Below are positions 1-9,236 of a stretch of 64,000 bases of DNA, one piece after another (the stretch's first letter is position 1; each line of letters begins with the position of its first letter). Source of the DNA: JAFDWI01 sp963764215 (GTDB lineage: Bacteria; Actinomycetota; Acidimicrobiia; Acidimicrobiales; Iamiaceae); the NCBI GenBank assembly GCA_963764215.1, contig CAVXRS010000005.1, forward strand, positions 806,001 through 870,000. The letters run 5' to 3'. The position numbers and the translations under genes are program-made. A model generated the notes under the pieces. The model was not told where the DNA came from and made no database searches. It saw nothing but the letters and a program-made list of their open reading frames with translations.

Positions 1-533
1 GTGCGATCGAGCGAGGTCGGGGTCGACAACCGGTGCAGGTGGGCGTGCTCCTCGTCGAGTTCGTCGGCGTCGCCCGAGACCTGTCGAAGTGCTGCCCGCA
101 ACCCTGCAGAACGGTCGCCCGGAAGCCGGACGAGTGACGCCTTCTGGTCGAGTGCCCGGCCGATGGCCTGGCGGATCCAGAACGTCGCATAGGTGGAGAA
201 CTTGAAACCCTTGCGCCAGTCGAACTTGTCGACCGCATGTTCGAGCCCGAGGTTGCCCTCCTGGATGAGGTCGAGCAGATCCATCGACGGAGGAAGCGGA
301 TACCGGCGCGCGACGCTGACCACCAATCGCAGGTTGGCTCGAATGAATCGGTCCTTGGCCCGGGCCGCCCGAGACGCGGCACGGCGCAGTTCTGCCGAAC
401 GCTCCCCGGCATCAAGTCGCTCGCGGGCTTCGACGCCCGCCTCGATGATCTGCGCGAGCTCTCGCTCCTCCGCCGCGGTCAGCAACGGGACGGTGCCGAT
501 CTCGTTCAGGTACTGTCCAACCGAATCACTCAT
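1..533 (-). CDS. Sigma-70 family RNA polymerase sigma factor, group 2 (3' end cut by window edge)
   Basis: Primary-like sigma factor that directs RNA polymerase to promoters. The reverse strand reads from ATG at 533. The protein opens directly with region 1.2 (SVGQYLNEIGTVPLLTAAEE) and has no long region 1.1, which fits a group 2 (SigB/HrdB-like) factor. Region 2 is clear: RFIRANLRLVVSVARRY, DLIQEGNLGLEHAVDKFDWR and FKFSTYATFWIRQAI (core binding and -10 melting), followed by the start of region 3. About 177 codons are present; regions 3 and 4 lie off the left edge. A strong GGAGGAG lies 5 nt before the ATG and fixes the start. It is divergent from the NuoF-like gene. A second sigma gene (rpoD) begins at the right edge of the window. 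Confidence 0.93.
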   Translation of the reverse strand, partial: MSDSVGQYLNEIGTVPLLTAAEERELAQIIEAGVEARERLDAGERSAELRRAASRAARAKDRFIRANLRLVVSVARRYPLPPSMDLLDLIQEGNLGLEHAVDKFDWRKGFKFSTYATFWIRQAIGRALDQKASLVRLPGDRSAGLRAALRQVSGDADELDEEHAHLHRLSTPTSLDR

Positions 534-621
534 GGTAACTCCTCCAACAGGGAAAATACCCGTGACATTCCCGCTGAAACGGAAATGGCGGATGCCTCCG
601 GATAGTGGCTATGGTGCAACC

Positions 622-2040
622 GTGTTCGAGCCATATTTGCTTCCTGAAAATCCGGTGACCTCCGTCACCGACTGGGTCGCCATCGGCGGGGGCAAGGGCC
701 TCGCCCGGGCTCTGGAAATCGGTCCGGTCGCGACGATCGACGAGGTCCTCGCTTCAGGACTGCGAGGCCGCGGCGGCGCTGGATTCCCGGTAGGGCGCAA
801 GTGGGGTTCGCTGCGAGAAACCGCAGCGGGTGGCACCTGCTTCGTGGTGTGCAACGCATCCGAGGGCGAGCCGGGCACGTTCAAGGACCGCACGCTGTTG
901 CGGCGGAACCCATACCAGCTCATCGAGGGAGTTGCGATTGCGACTTTTGCCATCGGAGCTGATTCTGCCTTCATCGGCCTAAAGGCAAAGTACACGCAAG
1001 AACACGAGAACCTGGCAACCGCCCTGGCGGAGATGGAGGCGGCTGGACTGACCGCCGGAATTCCGATCAGGATCGTGCCAGGACCGGACTCCTACCTCTT
1101 CGGGGAGGAGACCGCGTTGCTGCAGACGATCCAGGGTGAGCCCGCCGCGCCACGGCTGTTCCCCCCGTACATCCAGGGCGTGTTCGCATCGACTCCGAAC
1201 ATCGACTGGTCCTCGATGCCCCGGGCGACTGGCGACCCGCAGCTCGACGACCCGGCGCCGACGCTGGTCAACAACGTGGAGTCGCTCTCGACCGCCGCGC
1301 ACGTCATGCGCAACGGCGCCGAATGGTTTCGTTCGATGGGCACGGACGCCACCCCCGGGCACGGCATCTGCACCATCGTCGGGGACGTGAACGCCCCCGG
1401 TGTCGCCGAAGTCGAGATGGGCACGCCGCTCGGCGAGATCATCGACACCGTCGGGGGCGGAGTCACCACGGGCCGACGGGTCAAGGCGATTCTGTCGGGC
1501 ATCTCGAACCCGGTGATGACCGACGACTTTCTCGATGCCCCGCTGTGCTTCGATGCCTTCCGAGGTCGTGGCTCGGGAATCGGCTCGTGTGGCTTCATCG
1601 TCTACGACGACACGACCAGCGCCGTGGAGATCAGCTACCTGTGTTCCCGGTGGCTCTCGGTGGAGTCCTGCGGACAGTGCAACGGTTGCAAGGTCGGCAC
1701 CATGGGGGTCACGGCGATCCTGAAACGCATCATGGAAGGTGACGGCCAGTTCCGGGACATCCAGGACATCGGTGCGCGCATCCTCAAGCTCACCGACGCC
1801 AACCGTTGCTTCCTGCCCGAACAGGATCAGATCGTGACCGCATCGATGCTGCGGACCTTCCCCCAGGAGTTCCTCGACGCCGTGGACGGCAAACCCGTGA
1901 ACTTTCGCGACCTGATGCCACCGAAGCTCGTCGACATCGCCGACGGCAAGCAGATCTTCGACGAGCACTGGCGGCTCAAGCAGGAGAACTGGGCCTACGC
2001 CGACGTGGGCAACGCCACCGGCATCTATCGCACCGAATAG
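622..2040 (+). CDS. NuoF-like NADH dehydrogenase 51 kDa subunit (orphan)
   Basis: 472 aa flavoprotein of the complex I 51 kDa family, expected to oxidise NADH through FMN and pass electrons to a 4Fe-4S cluster. Visible: FMN/NADH glycine-rich GRGGAGFPVGRKW near residue 50, ASEGEPGTFKDR, YLFGEETALL, NNVESLSTAAHVM, and the cluster ligands SCGQCNGCKVGT plus a fourth Cys in ANRCFLPEQ. The family motif after GEETALL carries an insertion (about residues 180-210) not typical of NuoF. No nuoE, nuoG or other complex I gene is nearby, so it may serve a soluble NAD(P)H dehydrogenase, or its partner may be elsewhere. GTG 622 is chosen: a TATGGT box (610-615) sits 6 nt upstream, and the family sequence begins just after. 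A longer reading from 193 crosses the antisense sigma gene and is not supported. Confidence 0.85.
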   Translation: MFEPYLLPENPVTSVTDWVAIGGGKGLARALEIGPVATIDEVLASGLRGRGGAGFPVGRKWGSLRETAAGGTCFVVCNASEGEPGTFKDRTLLRRNPYQLIEGVAIATFAIGADSAFIGLKAKYTQEHENLATALAEMEAAGLTAGIPIRIVPGPDSYLFGEETALLQTIQGEPAAPRLFPPYIQGVFASTPNIDWSSMPRATGDPQLDDPAPTLVNNVESLSTAAHVMRNGAEWFRSMGTDATPGHGICTIVGDVNAPGVAEVEMGTPLGEIIDTVGGGVTTGRRVKAILSGISNPVMTDDFLDAPLCFDAFRGRGSGIGSCGFIVYDDTTSAVEISYLCSRWLSVESCGQCNGCKVGTMGVTAILKRIMEGDGQFRDIQDIGARILKLTDANRCFLPEQDQIVTASMLRTFPQEFLDAVDGKPVNFRDLMPPKLVDIADGKQIFDEHWRLKQENWAYADVGNATGIYRTE

Positions 2041-2056
2041 GACTGGGCTCCGGCGG

Positions 2057-2678
2057 GTGCGCGTGACCGCGGGCGTGAACCGCATCGGGGTCTTCGGAGG
2101 TACGTTCGACCCGCCGCACATCGAACACCTTCTCGCGGCGGTGGAGGTCCGCTCCGCACTGTCGCTCGACCGGGTACTCCTGGTCGTGGCGAACCAACCG
2201 TGGCAGAAAGTGGGAACCCGCCCGGTCACCGACGCCACGACGCGTCTGGAGATGGTCCGGGCGGCGGTGGCCGAACTCCCCGGAATCGAGGCCAGCGATG
2301 CGGAGATCCGGCGTGGCGGTGCTTCCTATACGGTCGACACCGTCGAAGAGCTCCACCGCGCGGATCCCGCGGCCGCCCTGTTCGTCGTGGTCGGGGCCGA
2401 CGTGGAACCGCTGCTTCCCACCTGGAAGGCGGTAGATCGACTGCCGCGAGTTGGCCACGCTCGTCGTGGTGAACCGTTCGGGCTCGGGAGCCGAAGCCGG
2501 GCCCGAAGACGGGACCTCGTGGCGGGGGATCGAAAGGGTGGCCATCCACAGACTCGACGTCTCGGGCACCGAACTCCGCGCCAGGGTCGCCGCCGGACGC
2601 GGGGTGGACGTGCTCTGCCCCCCGGGTGTGGTCGACATCATTTCCCGGCGGGGGCTCTATCGTGTCGTTGATCAATGA
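2057..2678 (+). CDS. nadD: Nicotinate-mononucleotide adenylyltransferase NadD (frameshifted)
   Basis: NadD joins ATP and nicotinate mononucleotide to make deamido-NAD, an essential step of NAD synthesis. The nucleotidyltransferase signature GVFGGTFDPPHIEHL is at the start and VVVGADVEPLLPTWK lies mid-protein. After KAVDRL the frame is lost; the expected C-terminal half (ATLVVVNRSG, then LDVSGTELRARVAAGR and the ISRRGLY end) continues in the +1 frame. Removing one C from CTGCCGCGAG at 2441-2450 restores KAVDRLRELATLVV and a 206 aa protein of normal length. The start is uncertain among GTG 2057, 2063 and 2075. The stop overlaps the next ATG (ATGA). As the enzyme is normally essential and unique, the shift is more likely a sequence error than a dead gene. 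Confidence 0.88.
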
Positions 2679-4033
2679 GCGACGAGCCCGAAGCGAGCCC
2701 GAATCCACCGGAGGGAGACCGGCCGGTCGCGCGCCTCACGGCGGCGATCGCGGCCGCGCAGGCCGCAGCGCGCTCCGGCCACGACGCGACTTCCCGTGCC
2801 GATTCGGACTCGACGCCCGCGCCCGTCGAACAGGAAGACGTCGACGGGACCCAGGCGCCACCGACAGGCGCCCCCCGACGACTCTGGCCGCTCTATACCG
2901 TCATGGCCGTCCTCATTCTCGCCCTTCCCGTGGCGATCGTCGCGGGCTACCGGTTGACCAGCAGAAGTACCGCCGGTGAGGTCCTGGGCGGAACCGCACG
3001 CCCGACCGATCCGGGCTACACCGCGCTGGTCGAACCGACTCCGGTGGCCCTGGTCCTCCAGGTCGACGCCAACCAGAAGCCCGAGTCGGCGACGATGATC
3101 TCCCTGAACGGCGCCGATCAGCACGGTGGTTCGGTCGTTCCCATTCCGTTGAACACCCGTCTGTCGGGCTCGCCCCTCGGATTCAAGACCATCGGCCCGG
3201 TCATCGCCGCGGTGCCCGCCGCCACCGCCGGTGCGGCCATCGGCAAGGAGCTCGGACTCGGTTTCACCGATGTGATCGAGGTCAACGACGACGAGCTGAC
3301 CCAGTTTCTCCAGCCCGTGAGTCCGCTGACGATCGACAATCCCGATGACGTGACCGCACCGGACGGTTCGACGATTCCTGCCGGGCAACGCCAGCTCAGC
3401 GCCGAGGAGATTCCCGGGTATCTGGCCGCCGGTGACTCGACTCCGACCGTGGTTGCACATCTGCATCGGCAGGCACTGGTCTGGAAGGCGTGGGCCGCAG
3501 CGGTCGCCGCCGACCCGGCCGGAGTGCCTGGAGAGAGTGGTGCCGGACTCGGCAGGTACATCCGGGGACTGGCGGCCGGAAAGGTGACGACGGGGACCCT
3601 GCCGACCGTACCGGCGTCCGACGTCGACGGGAGTCCGACCGTGAAGGTCGACAAGCCGCTCGAGAAGCTGCTGATCGCCAACACCGTGCCCTTCGTCGTC
3701 GGCGCCGTCCCCGGCGCCCGGCCGACCGTGCGACTCCTGAACGCTGTCTCGCCGAAGCCGGCCCCCGCGTCGGTCATCCAACGTCTCTCGTATGCCGGTG
3801 CGCAGATCAACACCGTGGGAAATGCAGCGCAGTTCGGAGTCGCCGACACCACCATCAGCTACACGGATCCGAAGGACCGGACGGTCGCTCGACGGATGGC
3901 TGCCATCCTCGGCCACGGACAGGTACGACTGGTGCGTTCGGCAGCGGGCAGCGAGACCCTGACCATCGTGCTCGGTCGGGATCTCGTGGACCATCCGCCC
4001 GCGCCGCTGACGGTCGACGACGTCGGAAAATGA
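2675..4033 (+). CDS. Membrane-anchored LCP-like protein with C-terminal LytR_C domain
   Basis: 452 aa envelope protein. Residues 1-70 are a charged, Pro/Thr-rich cytoplasmic tail, a single membrane segment lies at about 71-92 (LWPLYTVMAVLILALPVAIV), and the rest is extracytoplasmic. The middle resembles a divergent LytR-CpsA-Psr domain, which in the family transfers polymers to peptidoglycan, but I do not see the usual Arg/Asp catalytic set, so activity is doubtful. The end (VRLLNAVSPKPAPASVIQRL ... LTIVLGRDL) matches the LytR_C fold. It sits between nadD and rsfS, an order common in actinobacteria, with ATGA overlaps on both sides, so the three are one operon. Confidence 0.75.
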   Translation: MSDEPEASPNPPEGDRPVARLTAAIAAAQAAARSGHDATSRADSDSTPAPVEQEDVDGTQAPPTGAPRRLWPLYTVMAVLILALPVAIVAGYRLTSRSTAGEVLGGTARPTDPGYTALVEPTPVALVLQVDANQKPESATMISLNGADQHGGSVVPIPLNTRLSGSPLGFKTIGPVIAAVPAATAGAAIGKELGLGFTDVIEVNDDELTQFLQPVSPLTIDNPDDVTAPDGSTIPAGQRQLSAEEIPGYLAAGDSTPTVVAHLHRQALVWKAWAAAVAADPAGVPGESGAGLGRYIRGLAAGKVTTGTLPTVPASDVDGSPTVKVDKPLEKLLIANTVPFVVGAVPGARPTVRLLNAVSPKPAPASVIQRLSYAGAQINTVGNAAQFGVADTTISYTDPKDRTVARRMAAILGHGQVRLVRSAAGSETLTIVLGRDLVDHPPAPLTVDDVGK

Positions 4034-4401
4034 GCGGTCCGATCGCGTCCGGTTCGTGGTCGCAGGTCGCGGCACGGGCCGCGGCGAGAAAGTCGGATGC
4101 CGACACCGTGATCCTCGACGTCGGCGATCTGCTGGCGGTCACCGAACATTTCGTGGTGACCTCCGGCAACAGCTCCCGGCAGGTCGGCGCGGTCGTCGAA
4201 GAGGTCGAGCGAGCGCTCACCGAAGCCGGCGGTCCCAAACCGTTGCGGATCGAGGGGCTGGACGCGAAGGCCTGGGTGTTGATGGACTACGGCGACTTCG
4301 TGGTCCATGTCTTCGACGCCGAGGCCCGCGACTTCTACGACCTCGAGCGGCTGTGGCGTGACGCGCCCCGGATCGAATGGCGAGAAGCAGCGGAGGGCTG
4401 A
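4030..4401 (+). CDS. rsfS: Ribosomal silencing factor RsfS
   Basis: 123 aa protein of the RsfS/Iojap family, which binds ribosomal protein uL14 and blocks joining of the ribosomal subunits when nutrients are short. Family features seen: VILDVGDLLAVTEHFVVTSGN, GLDAKAWVLMDYGDFVVHVF, and YDLERLW near the end. The length is normal. The ATG overlaps the stop of the upstream LytR_C gene, and it is the last gene of the nadD operon. It converges with the alpha-galactosidase gene, which ends 2 bp away. Confidence 0.94.
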   Translation: MSGPIASGSWSQVAARAAARKSDADTVILDVGDLLAVTEHFVVTSGNSSRQVGAVVEEVERALTEAGGPKPLRIEGLDAKAWVLMDYGDFVVHVFDAEARDFYDLERLWRDAPRIEWREAAEG

Positions 4402-4403
4402 GC

Positions 4404-6493
4404 TCAGCCGGAGACGGCGACGAGTTCCCAGATCGCGGCCGTGCACGGTTCGGATTCGGGCCATTCGAGGCCCACTTCGACGAGATCGCGCCCGGGACGC
4501 GGGTGGTTGCCGGCGACTCGTCGGCAGCCAGGTCGACGGGGGAGACGAGATAGTCGCGGTCCACGCGCAGCCCGTCGACTGCCAGCCGCGTCGTCGACGG
4601 CTCCGTGTCCTCGGGTCTCGGGGGGAGCCGGTAACCGAAGACCACCGCCCGGTCACGACCTGAGGTCAGGAATGCCAGTGCAGCCGACGGGCCGTTCTCG
4701 GGCGAGACGAGTCGGACCAGCTCCCCGTGCTGGACCAGTGGTCGGAACCGGCGGTAGTGCGAGGTCGCCCGTCGACAGACCGCCCATTCCTCGTCGTCGA
4801 GGCCGGCCCGGTCGAGATCGAAACCGAAACGGGCGCTCATGGCCACGGCGCACGCGAACGCGACCGGACGTGCCCCCCAGCGGGTGACGTGCGCGGCGAG
4901 GATCGCCGGGGGCAGGAACTCAGAAGCGTGCCACTGCATCCGCACCCGGTCGACCGGGTCCGTGTTGTCCGACAACCACACTTCGTGGAAGAACCCCAGC
5001 GTCCCCAGGTCCACACGCCCACCACCCGACGCGCACGCCATCATCTCGACATCCGGATGGGCGGCGGCGACCGCCGCCATCGTGTCCCAGGTCGCGTGCA
5101 CCACGTCGAGGGGCCAGTTGCCCTGACGGTCGGCGGGGAGCGCGGTCGAACCCGGTTCGGTCACCATCCGGTTTGCGTCCCACTTGACGAAACTCACCTG
5201 ATTCTCGGGCGCCAGGACCCCGTCGAGCACGCCTCGGACGTGCTCCTGCACGTCCGGGCGGCACAGGTCGAGCTGGAGCTGGTTGCGTTCTTCCCGGCGT
5301 TCACGGTCCGGCTCGGCGACCACCCAGTCCGGGTGCGTGGCGTACAGCCGTGAGTCCGGGTTGACCATCTCCGGTTCGACCCAGACGCCGAACCGCACGC
5401 CGGCCTCATGGGCGGCCCGCCCCACCCCGGCCAGGCCCTCGGGGAGCTTCGACGGATTCGCCTCCCAGTCGCCCAAGCCGGCGGCGTCGTCGTCCCGGGG
5501 GTGGTCATCGCCGAACCAACCGTCGTCCAGCAGGAACACCTCGGCGCCGACCTCGGCGGTGTCGGCACAGAACTGCTCGAGACGGTGCTGGTCGAACGAG
5601 AAAAAGGTGGCTTCCCAGTTGTTGAACACGATCGCCCGTTCGCGGTCGCCGTCACGGATGACCGCGTCGCGCACCCATCGGTGCAGGCGCTGGGAGAGCG
5701 ACCGGGTGCCGGTGTCCGACCAGGCCCAGACCACGCGGGGCGTCGTCAGGGTCCCCCCGGGGTCGAGCACGTAGTCGGCTCCGGTGGGCAGATGGCCGAA
5801 CCAGGTCCGGACCTGGTCGCGCCGGTCGACCTCGAAGGCGATCCGCAGGTTGCCGCCCCAGGCGAGGGTGGCCGCCAGCACCTGCCCGCCGGTCTCGGTG
5901 ACCTCGCCGTCGGGCCGGTAGCGCACGTACGGGGGAACCTCGTGGGCCGGGCGGGTCAGGGCCCGGGCTTCGAGGACCTTGGCGCCGGCGGTGAGCCGTT
6001 CGTGCACCGGTCGGAACTCCGCGCCCCAGTCCCCGGTGAAGTGGTCGAGGTGCGGATCACCTCCGGCCAGCAGCGGCGCGGCGGCCGCGAACTCGTGGAC
6101 CGTGACCGGCGCGTGCTGATCGTTGGTCAGCTCGGCCCATTGCTCGACGATGGCCTCGTCGGACCAGGAACGCAGGCACAGTGCCAAGGTGACCGGATCC
6201 GCTTCGTCGACCATTTCGATGCGCAGTTCCTGTCCACCCGGATGCGACGTGAACCGGTGGGTCCGGTAGGTGAGCCGGGTGGACAGGACGCCGGATGCGT
6301 TCGTGATCCGCAGGGCCGGCGTGGCGAAGGGGTCTTCGCCGAAGGTCGGATGGGCGAGCGGATACAACCAGGCGGGAAACTCGAGTGGGCCTCTGGGAAC
6401 GTCCGGGCCGAACCCGCGTTGGCGCACCTTTCCGGCGTCGTCGACACAGAAAGCGATGGTGGTCGGCCCGGCCTCGAGCACGATCGGTTCCAC
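4404..6493 (-). CDS. Alpha-galactosidase, GH36 family (frameshifted near the C-terminus)
   Basis: About 696 aa after repair. GH36 enzymes remove terminal alpha-linked galactose from oligosaccharides. The N-terminal beta-sandwich is followed by the catalytic barrel: FLLDDGWFGDD, FGVWVEPEMVNPDS, the nucleophile Asp in VSFVKWDANRMV, ACASGGGRVDLG and the acid/base Asp in SDNTDPVDR. No signal peptide is seen, so it is probably cytoplasmic. The frame fails about 30 residues before the end: inserting one base near 4488-4494 (GGGCGCGAT on the minus strand) restores an ending RDLVEVGLEWPESE ... LVAVSG with stop at 4404. The start is GTG 6493, with AGGAGG 7 nt upstream. No transporter or other sugar gene is adjacent. 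Confidence 0.9.
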
Positions 6494-6569
6494 AGCGTTG
6501 CCTCCTGGCGGCTTCCCGGTCCGACTGGCGACCCTAATCCTGATTCTGGACCGTGGACTCCGGGGCCGG

Positions 6570-7377
6570 TCAACGATGGCGGTTCCGCAGGACCGCGGCC
6601 GCGGCACCGGTCCTGCGGGCAATGCGCGTTGCGACCGGATGGAGCGCGGGTGGGATCCAGCGCTGTGCGGCGGATCGGATCCGGGCGGCATCGTGGCGGG
6701 GCCGACCGGAGCGGGCGTTCTGCCAGGTGCCCTCCACGGGAATGGTGCTGAGATCGATCCCCGCGGCGGCCGCCACCGCGGGGATGATCGAGTCGTGCTC
6801 GGCGACTGCTGACTCGTAGTCGATGGTGTGGATCATCGAAGGATCCGCGATTCGGCGATATGCGTCGACGATGGAGTCGTAGTCGACGAGCCACGAGTCG
6901 GCTTCCACATACGCGAACGATTCGGGATAGGGGCTGGGATCGAACCCCAGCCTGGCGAGCGTGGCGCGGTAGGACGCGAGGAACGCTTCGGGGTCGCGGC
7001 GCACGAGGATCACCCGGATCTCGCGGGGCGCGCACAGCTCGGCCAATCGGTGGACTTCCTCGCGGATGCCGCAGATAGGACAGCGCTTCGGAGGAGACAA
7101 GCACCTTCGGCTCGGGACCTGCCAACTGCGTCGAGATGGTGGTGCGGGCCGCGCGTTGCCAACTCGGCAGGCCCCAGTCCGGGAAGGTCGACTTGACCGG
7201 CATGTTGCGCGCTGCGTCCATGACGAGCAGGGCGAACTCGGCGTGGCTGTCGCCGAGCAGTCCCTGGTAGGGGGTCACGCCGGCCGCTTTGAGCGGGCCT
7301 GCAAACTCGCGAAGCCAATGCTGGAACGATGTGGTGCCGGTCTTGTGGGTTCCGATGTGCAGGATCGCTTCGGCCAT
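6570..7377 (-). CDS. Sulfotransferase family protein (frameshifted)
   Basis: About 268 aa after repair. The N-terminus AILHIGTHKTGTTSFQHWL holds the 5'-phosphosulfate binding loop (HKTGTTS), expected to bind PAPS and transfer sulfate to a carbohydrate or lipid acceptor. The frame is lost after SSEALSYLR and continues in another frame as IREEVHRLAELCAPREIRVI, LVRRDPEAFLASYRATLARL and MIHTIDYE. Deleting one G (CTGCGGCATC on the minus strand, plus positions about 7069-7071) joins the halves seamlessly. A TAGAGT box ends 9 nt before the ATG, which suggests a leaderless mRNA. The neighbouring alpha-galactosidase lies 76 bp downstream on the same strand and may be cotranscribed. Confidence 0.8.
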
Positions 7378-7532
7378 CGAGACCCGACTCTAACCCTGCT
7401 GCTGCACACGCCTCGTCGGGTCGGTCCGATCGGTCCTGGGGCCGGCAAGAACGGTGCAAGGTCACCACGAACGTCCCGATCGTGGTGACGGCGCGGCGTG
7501 AACGCCGCGCGGAGTGGCTACGGTGAGCGGTT

Positions 7533-8486
7533 GTGGCAGACACGATCGTCAACCGGCTCGGCCGTTCGGGATGTGCAGTGTCCCGGGTGGGACTGGGCGC
7601 CAACAATTTCGGCCTGCGGATCGACCTCGAAGCGAGTCGCGCCGTCGTCGACGCGGCTCTCGATGCAGGGGTCACCCTGATCGACACGTCCGATTCCTAC
7701 GGTGACTCCGAGGTGTTCCTGGGTGAGATCCTGCGCGGTCGTCGCGACGAGGTCGTCCTGGCCACCAAGTTCGGTTCACACCTGAGAAACCGCGACGACG
7801 CCGGCCCCGACTGGGGTGCCCGGGGGTCACGTCGGTACATCCGCCAGGCGGTCGAGCGTTCGTTGCGGCGCCTGCAGACGGACTGGATCGACCTGTATCA
7901 GATCCACTTTCCGGATCCGGTGACCCCGATCGCCGAGACGCTCGGCGCGCTCGACGAGCTCGTCGCGGAGGGCAAAATTCGTTACGCGGGTTGTTCGAAC
8001 TTCGCCGGCTGGCAGGTCGCCGACGCGGCCTGGACCGCCCGGGACGCCGGCCACCAGGGTTTCATCAGCGCCCAGAACCACTGGAACCTACTCGAGCGGG
8101 GCGTCGAGGCCGAACTCGTCGCAGCCGCGGAGCACTTCGGCTTCGGGATCCTGCCGTACTTCCCGCTCGCCAGTGGTCTGCTCACCGGCAAGTACCACCG
8201 TGGCCAACCGGCGCCACCCGACAGCCGGATGGCCGCCTGGGGACGCCAGGACCGGCTCACCGACGACGTGTTCGACGTGACCGAGGCGCTCGAATCCTTC
8301 GCCGCCGACCGTGGCATCACGTTGCTGGACGTGGCGATCGGTTGGCTCGCCGCCCAGCCGTCCGTCGCCTCGGTCATCGCGGGCGCGACCCGGCCGAACC
8401 AGGTCGTCGCGAACGTCGCCGCGGCCGACTGGACCCCCACCGACGAGGACCGCGTCGAAATCGACCGCATCACAACGGGCGGGTGA
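7533..8486 (+). CDS. Aldo/keto reductase
   Basis: 317 aa NADPH-dependent oxidoreductase with the (beta/alpha)8 fold of the AKR family. The catalytic tetrad is visible: Asp and Tyr in TLIDTSDSYGDSEVFLG, Lys in VLATKFG, and His in DLYQIHFPDP. The cofactor phosphate region near the C-terminus (VIAGATRPNQVVANVAA) is typical. The sequence resembles the YajO/PhdYeFE-like group of aldehyde/ketone reductases, but the substrate cannot be read. GTG 7533 is chosen; TACGGT (7519-7524) lies 8 nt upstream, consistent with a leaderless transcript. It is probably the first gene of a run with the deacetylase and amidase (21 bp gap, then an overlap). Confidence 0.9.
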   Translation: MADTIVNRLGRSGCAVSRVGLGANNFGLRIDLEASRAVVDAALDAGVTLIDTSDSYGDSEVFLGEILRGRRDEVVLATKFGSHLRNRDDAGPDWGARGSRRYIRQAVERSLRRLQTDWIDLYQIHFPDPVTPIAETLGALDELVAEGKIRYAGCSNFAGWQVADAAWTARDAGHQGFISAQNHWNLLERGVEAELVAAAEHFGFGILPYFPLASGLLTGKYHRGQPAPPDSRMAAWGRQDRLTDDVFDVTEALESFAADRGITLLDVAIGWLAAQPSVASVIAGATRPNQVVANVAAADWTPTDEDRVEIDRITTGG

Positions 8487-8507
8487 CCCTCGCCGGAGAG
8501 GACAGCG

Positions 8508-9236
8508 ATGAGCGCCGATCTGATGGAGTTTCCCGAAGACTTCGACCGGGTCCTGTGCATCGTGGCCCACCCGGACGATCTGGAGTTCGGGGCCGCGTCC
8601 GCGATCGCACGATGGACCGACGCGGGCAAGGAGGTCCGCTACGTGTTGGTCACCTCCGGTGAGGCCGGCATCGACGGTATGGACCCGGTCACCTGCGGTC
8701 CGATCCGCGAGGCCGAGGAGCGGGCGAGCGCTCGGATCGTCGGGGTGTCGTCGGTGGAGTTCCTCGGGTACGTGGACGGCGTCGTCGAATACGGCCTCGG
8801 TCTGCGCCGCGACCTGGCGCGCTGCATCCGCAGTCACCGGCCCGACCTGGTGGTGACCGGCAATCGGGAGCCCTACTGGCCTGGACGCCAGGGATTCAAC
8901 ATGGCCGACCACCGTGCCGTGGGCCTGGCAGTGCTGGACGCCTCCCGGGATGCGGCAAACCGGTGGATCTTCACCGAGCTGTTGGATGAGGGTCACGAGC
9001 CCTGGAGTGGCGTCAAGCGGGTGGCACTGGCCGCTTCGCCCTTCGCCACCCACGCGGTGGACATCACGGGTCATCTCGACAGGGGCATCGCCTCGCTGGA
9101 GGCGCACGAACAGTACCTGGCCGGCCTGGGTGACGACTGGCCGCCGGCGGACATGTTCCTGACCTCGCGGGCCGAAGCCGATGGGCCACGGCTCGGCGTC
9201 GAACACGCGGTGGCCTTCGAGCTCGTGGAGCTGTGA
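8508..9236 (+). CDS. PIG-L family N-acetylglucosamine deacetylase-like hydrolase
   Basis: 242 aa member of the LmbE/PIG-L zinc hydrolases, which include MshB and Mca of mycothiol metabolism and the GlcNAc-PI deacetylases. The zinc/catalytic signature AHPDDLEFG is at about residue 22 and the third zinc ligand region is in NMADHRAVGLA. VLVTSGEAG and SVEFLGYVDG are family features. The substrate is unknown; nothing else in the window belongs to mycothiol synthesis. GGAGAGGA precedes the ATG by 4 nt. Its stop overlaps the GTG start of the amidase gene, so the two are translated together. Confidence 0.88.
   Translation: MSADLMEFPEDFDRVLCIVAHPDDLEFGAASAIARWTDAGKEVRYVLVTSGEAGIDGMDPVTCGPIREAEERASARIVGVSSVEFLGYVDGVVEYGLGLRRDLARCIRSHRPDLVVTGNREPYWPGRQGFNMADHRAVGLAVLDASRDAANRWIFTELLDEGHEPWSGVKRVALAASPFATHAVDITGHLDRGIASLEAHEQYLAGLGDDWPPADMFLTSRAEADGPRLGVEHAVAFELVEL

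Noticed and set aside
193..621. Longer NuoF-like protein starting at 193
   Set aside because: This part is antisense to a clear sigma factor and matches nothing in the NuoF family; a promoter box and GTG at 622 fit better.
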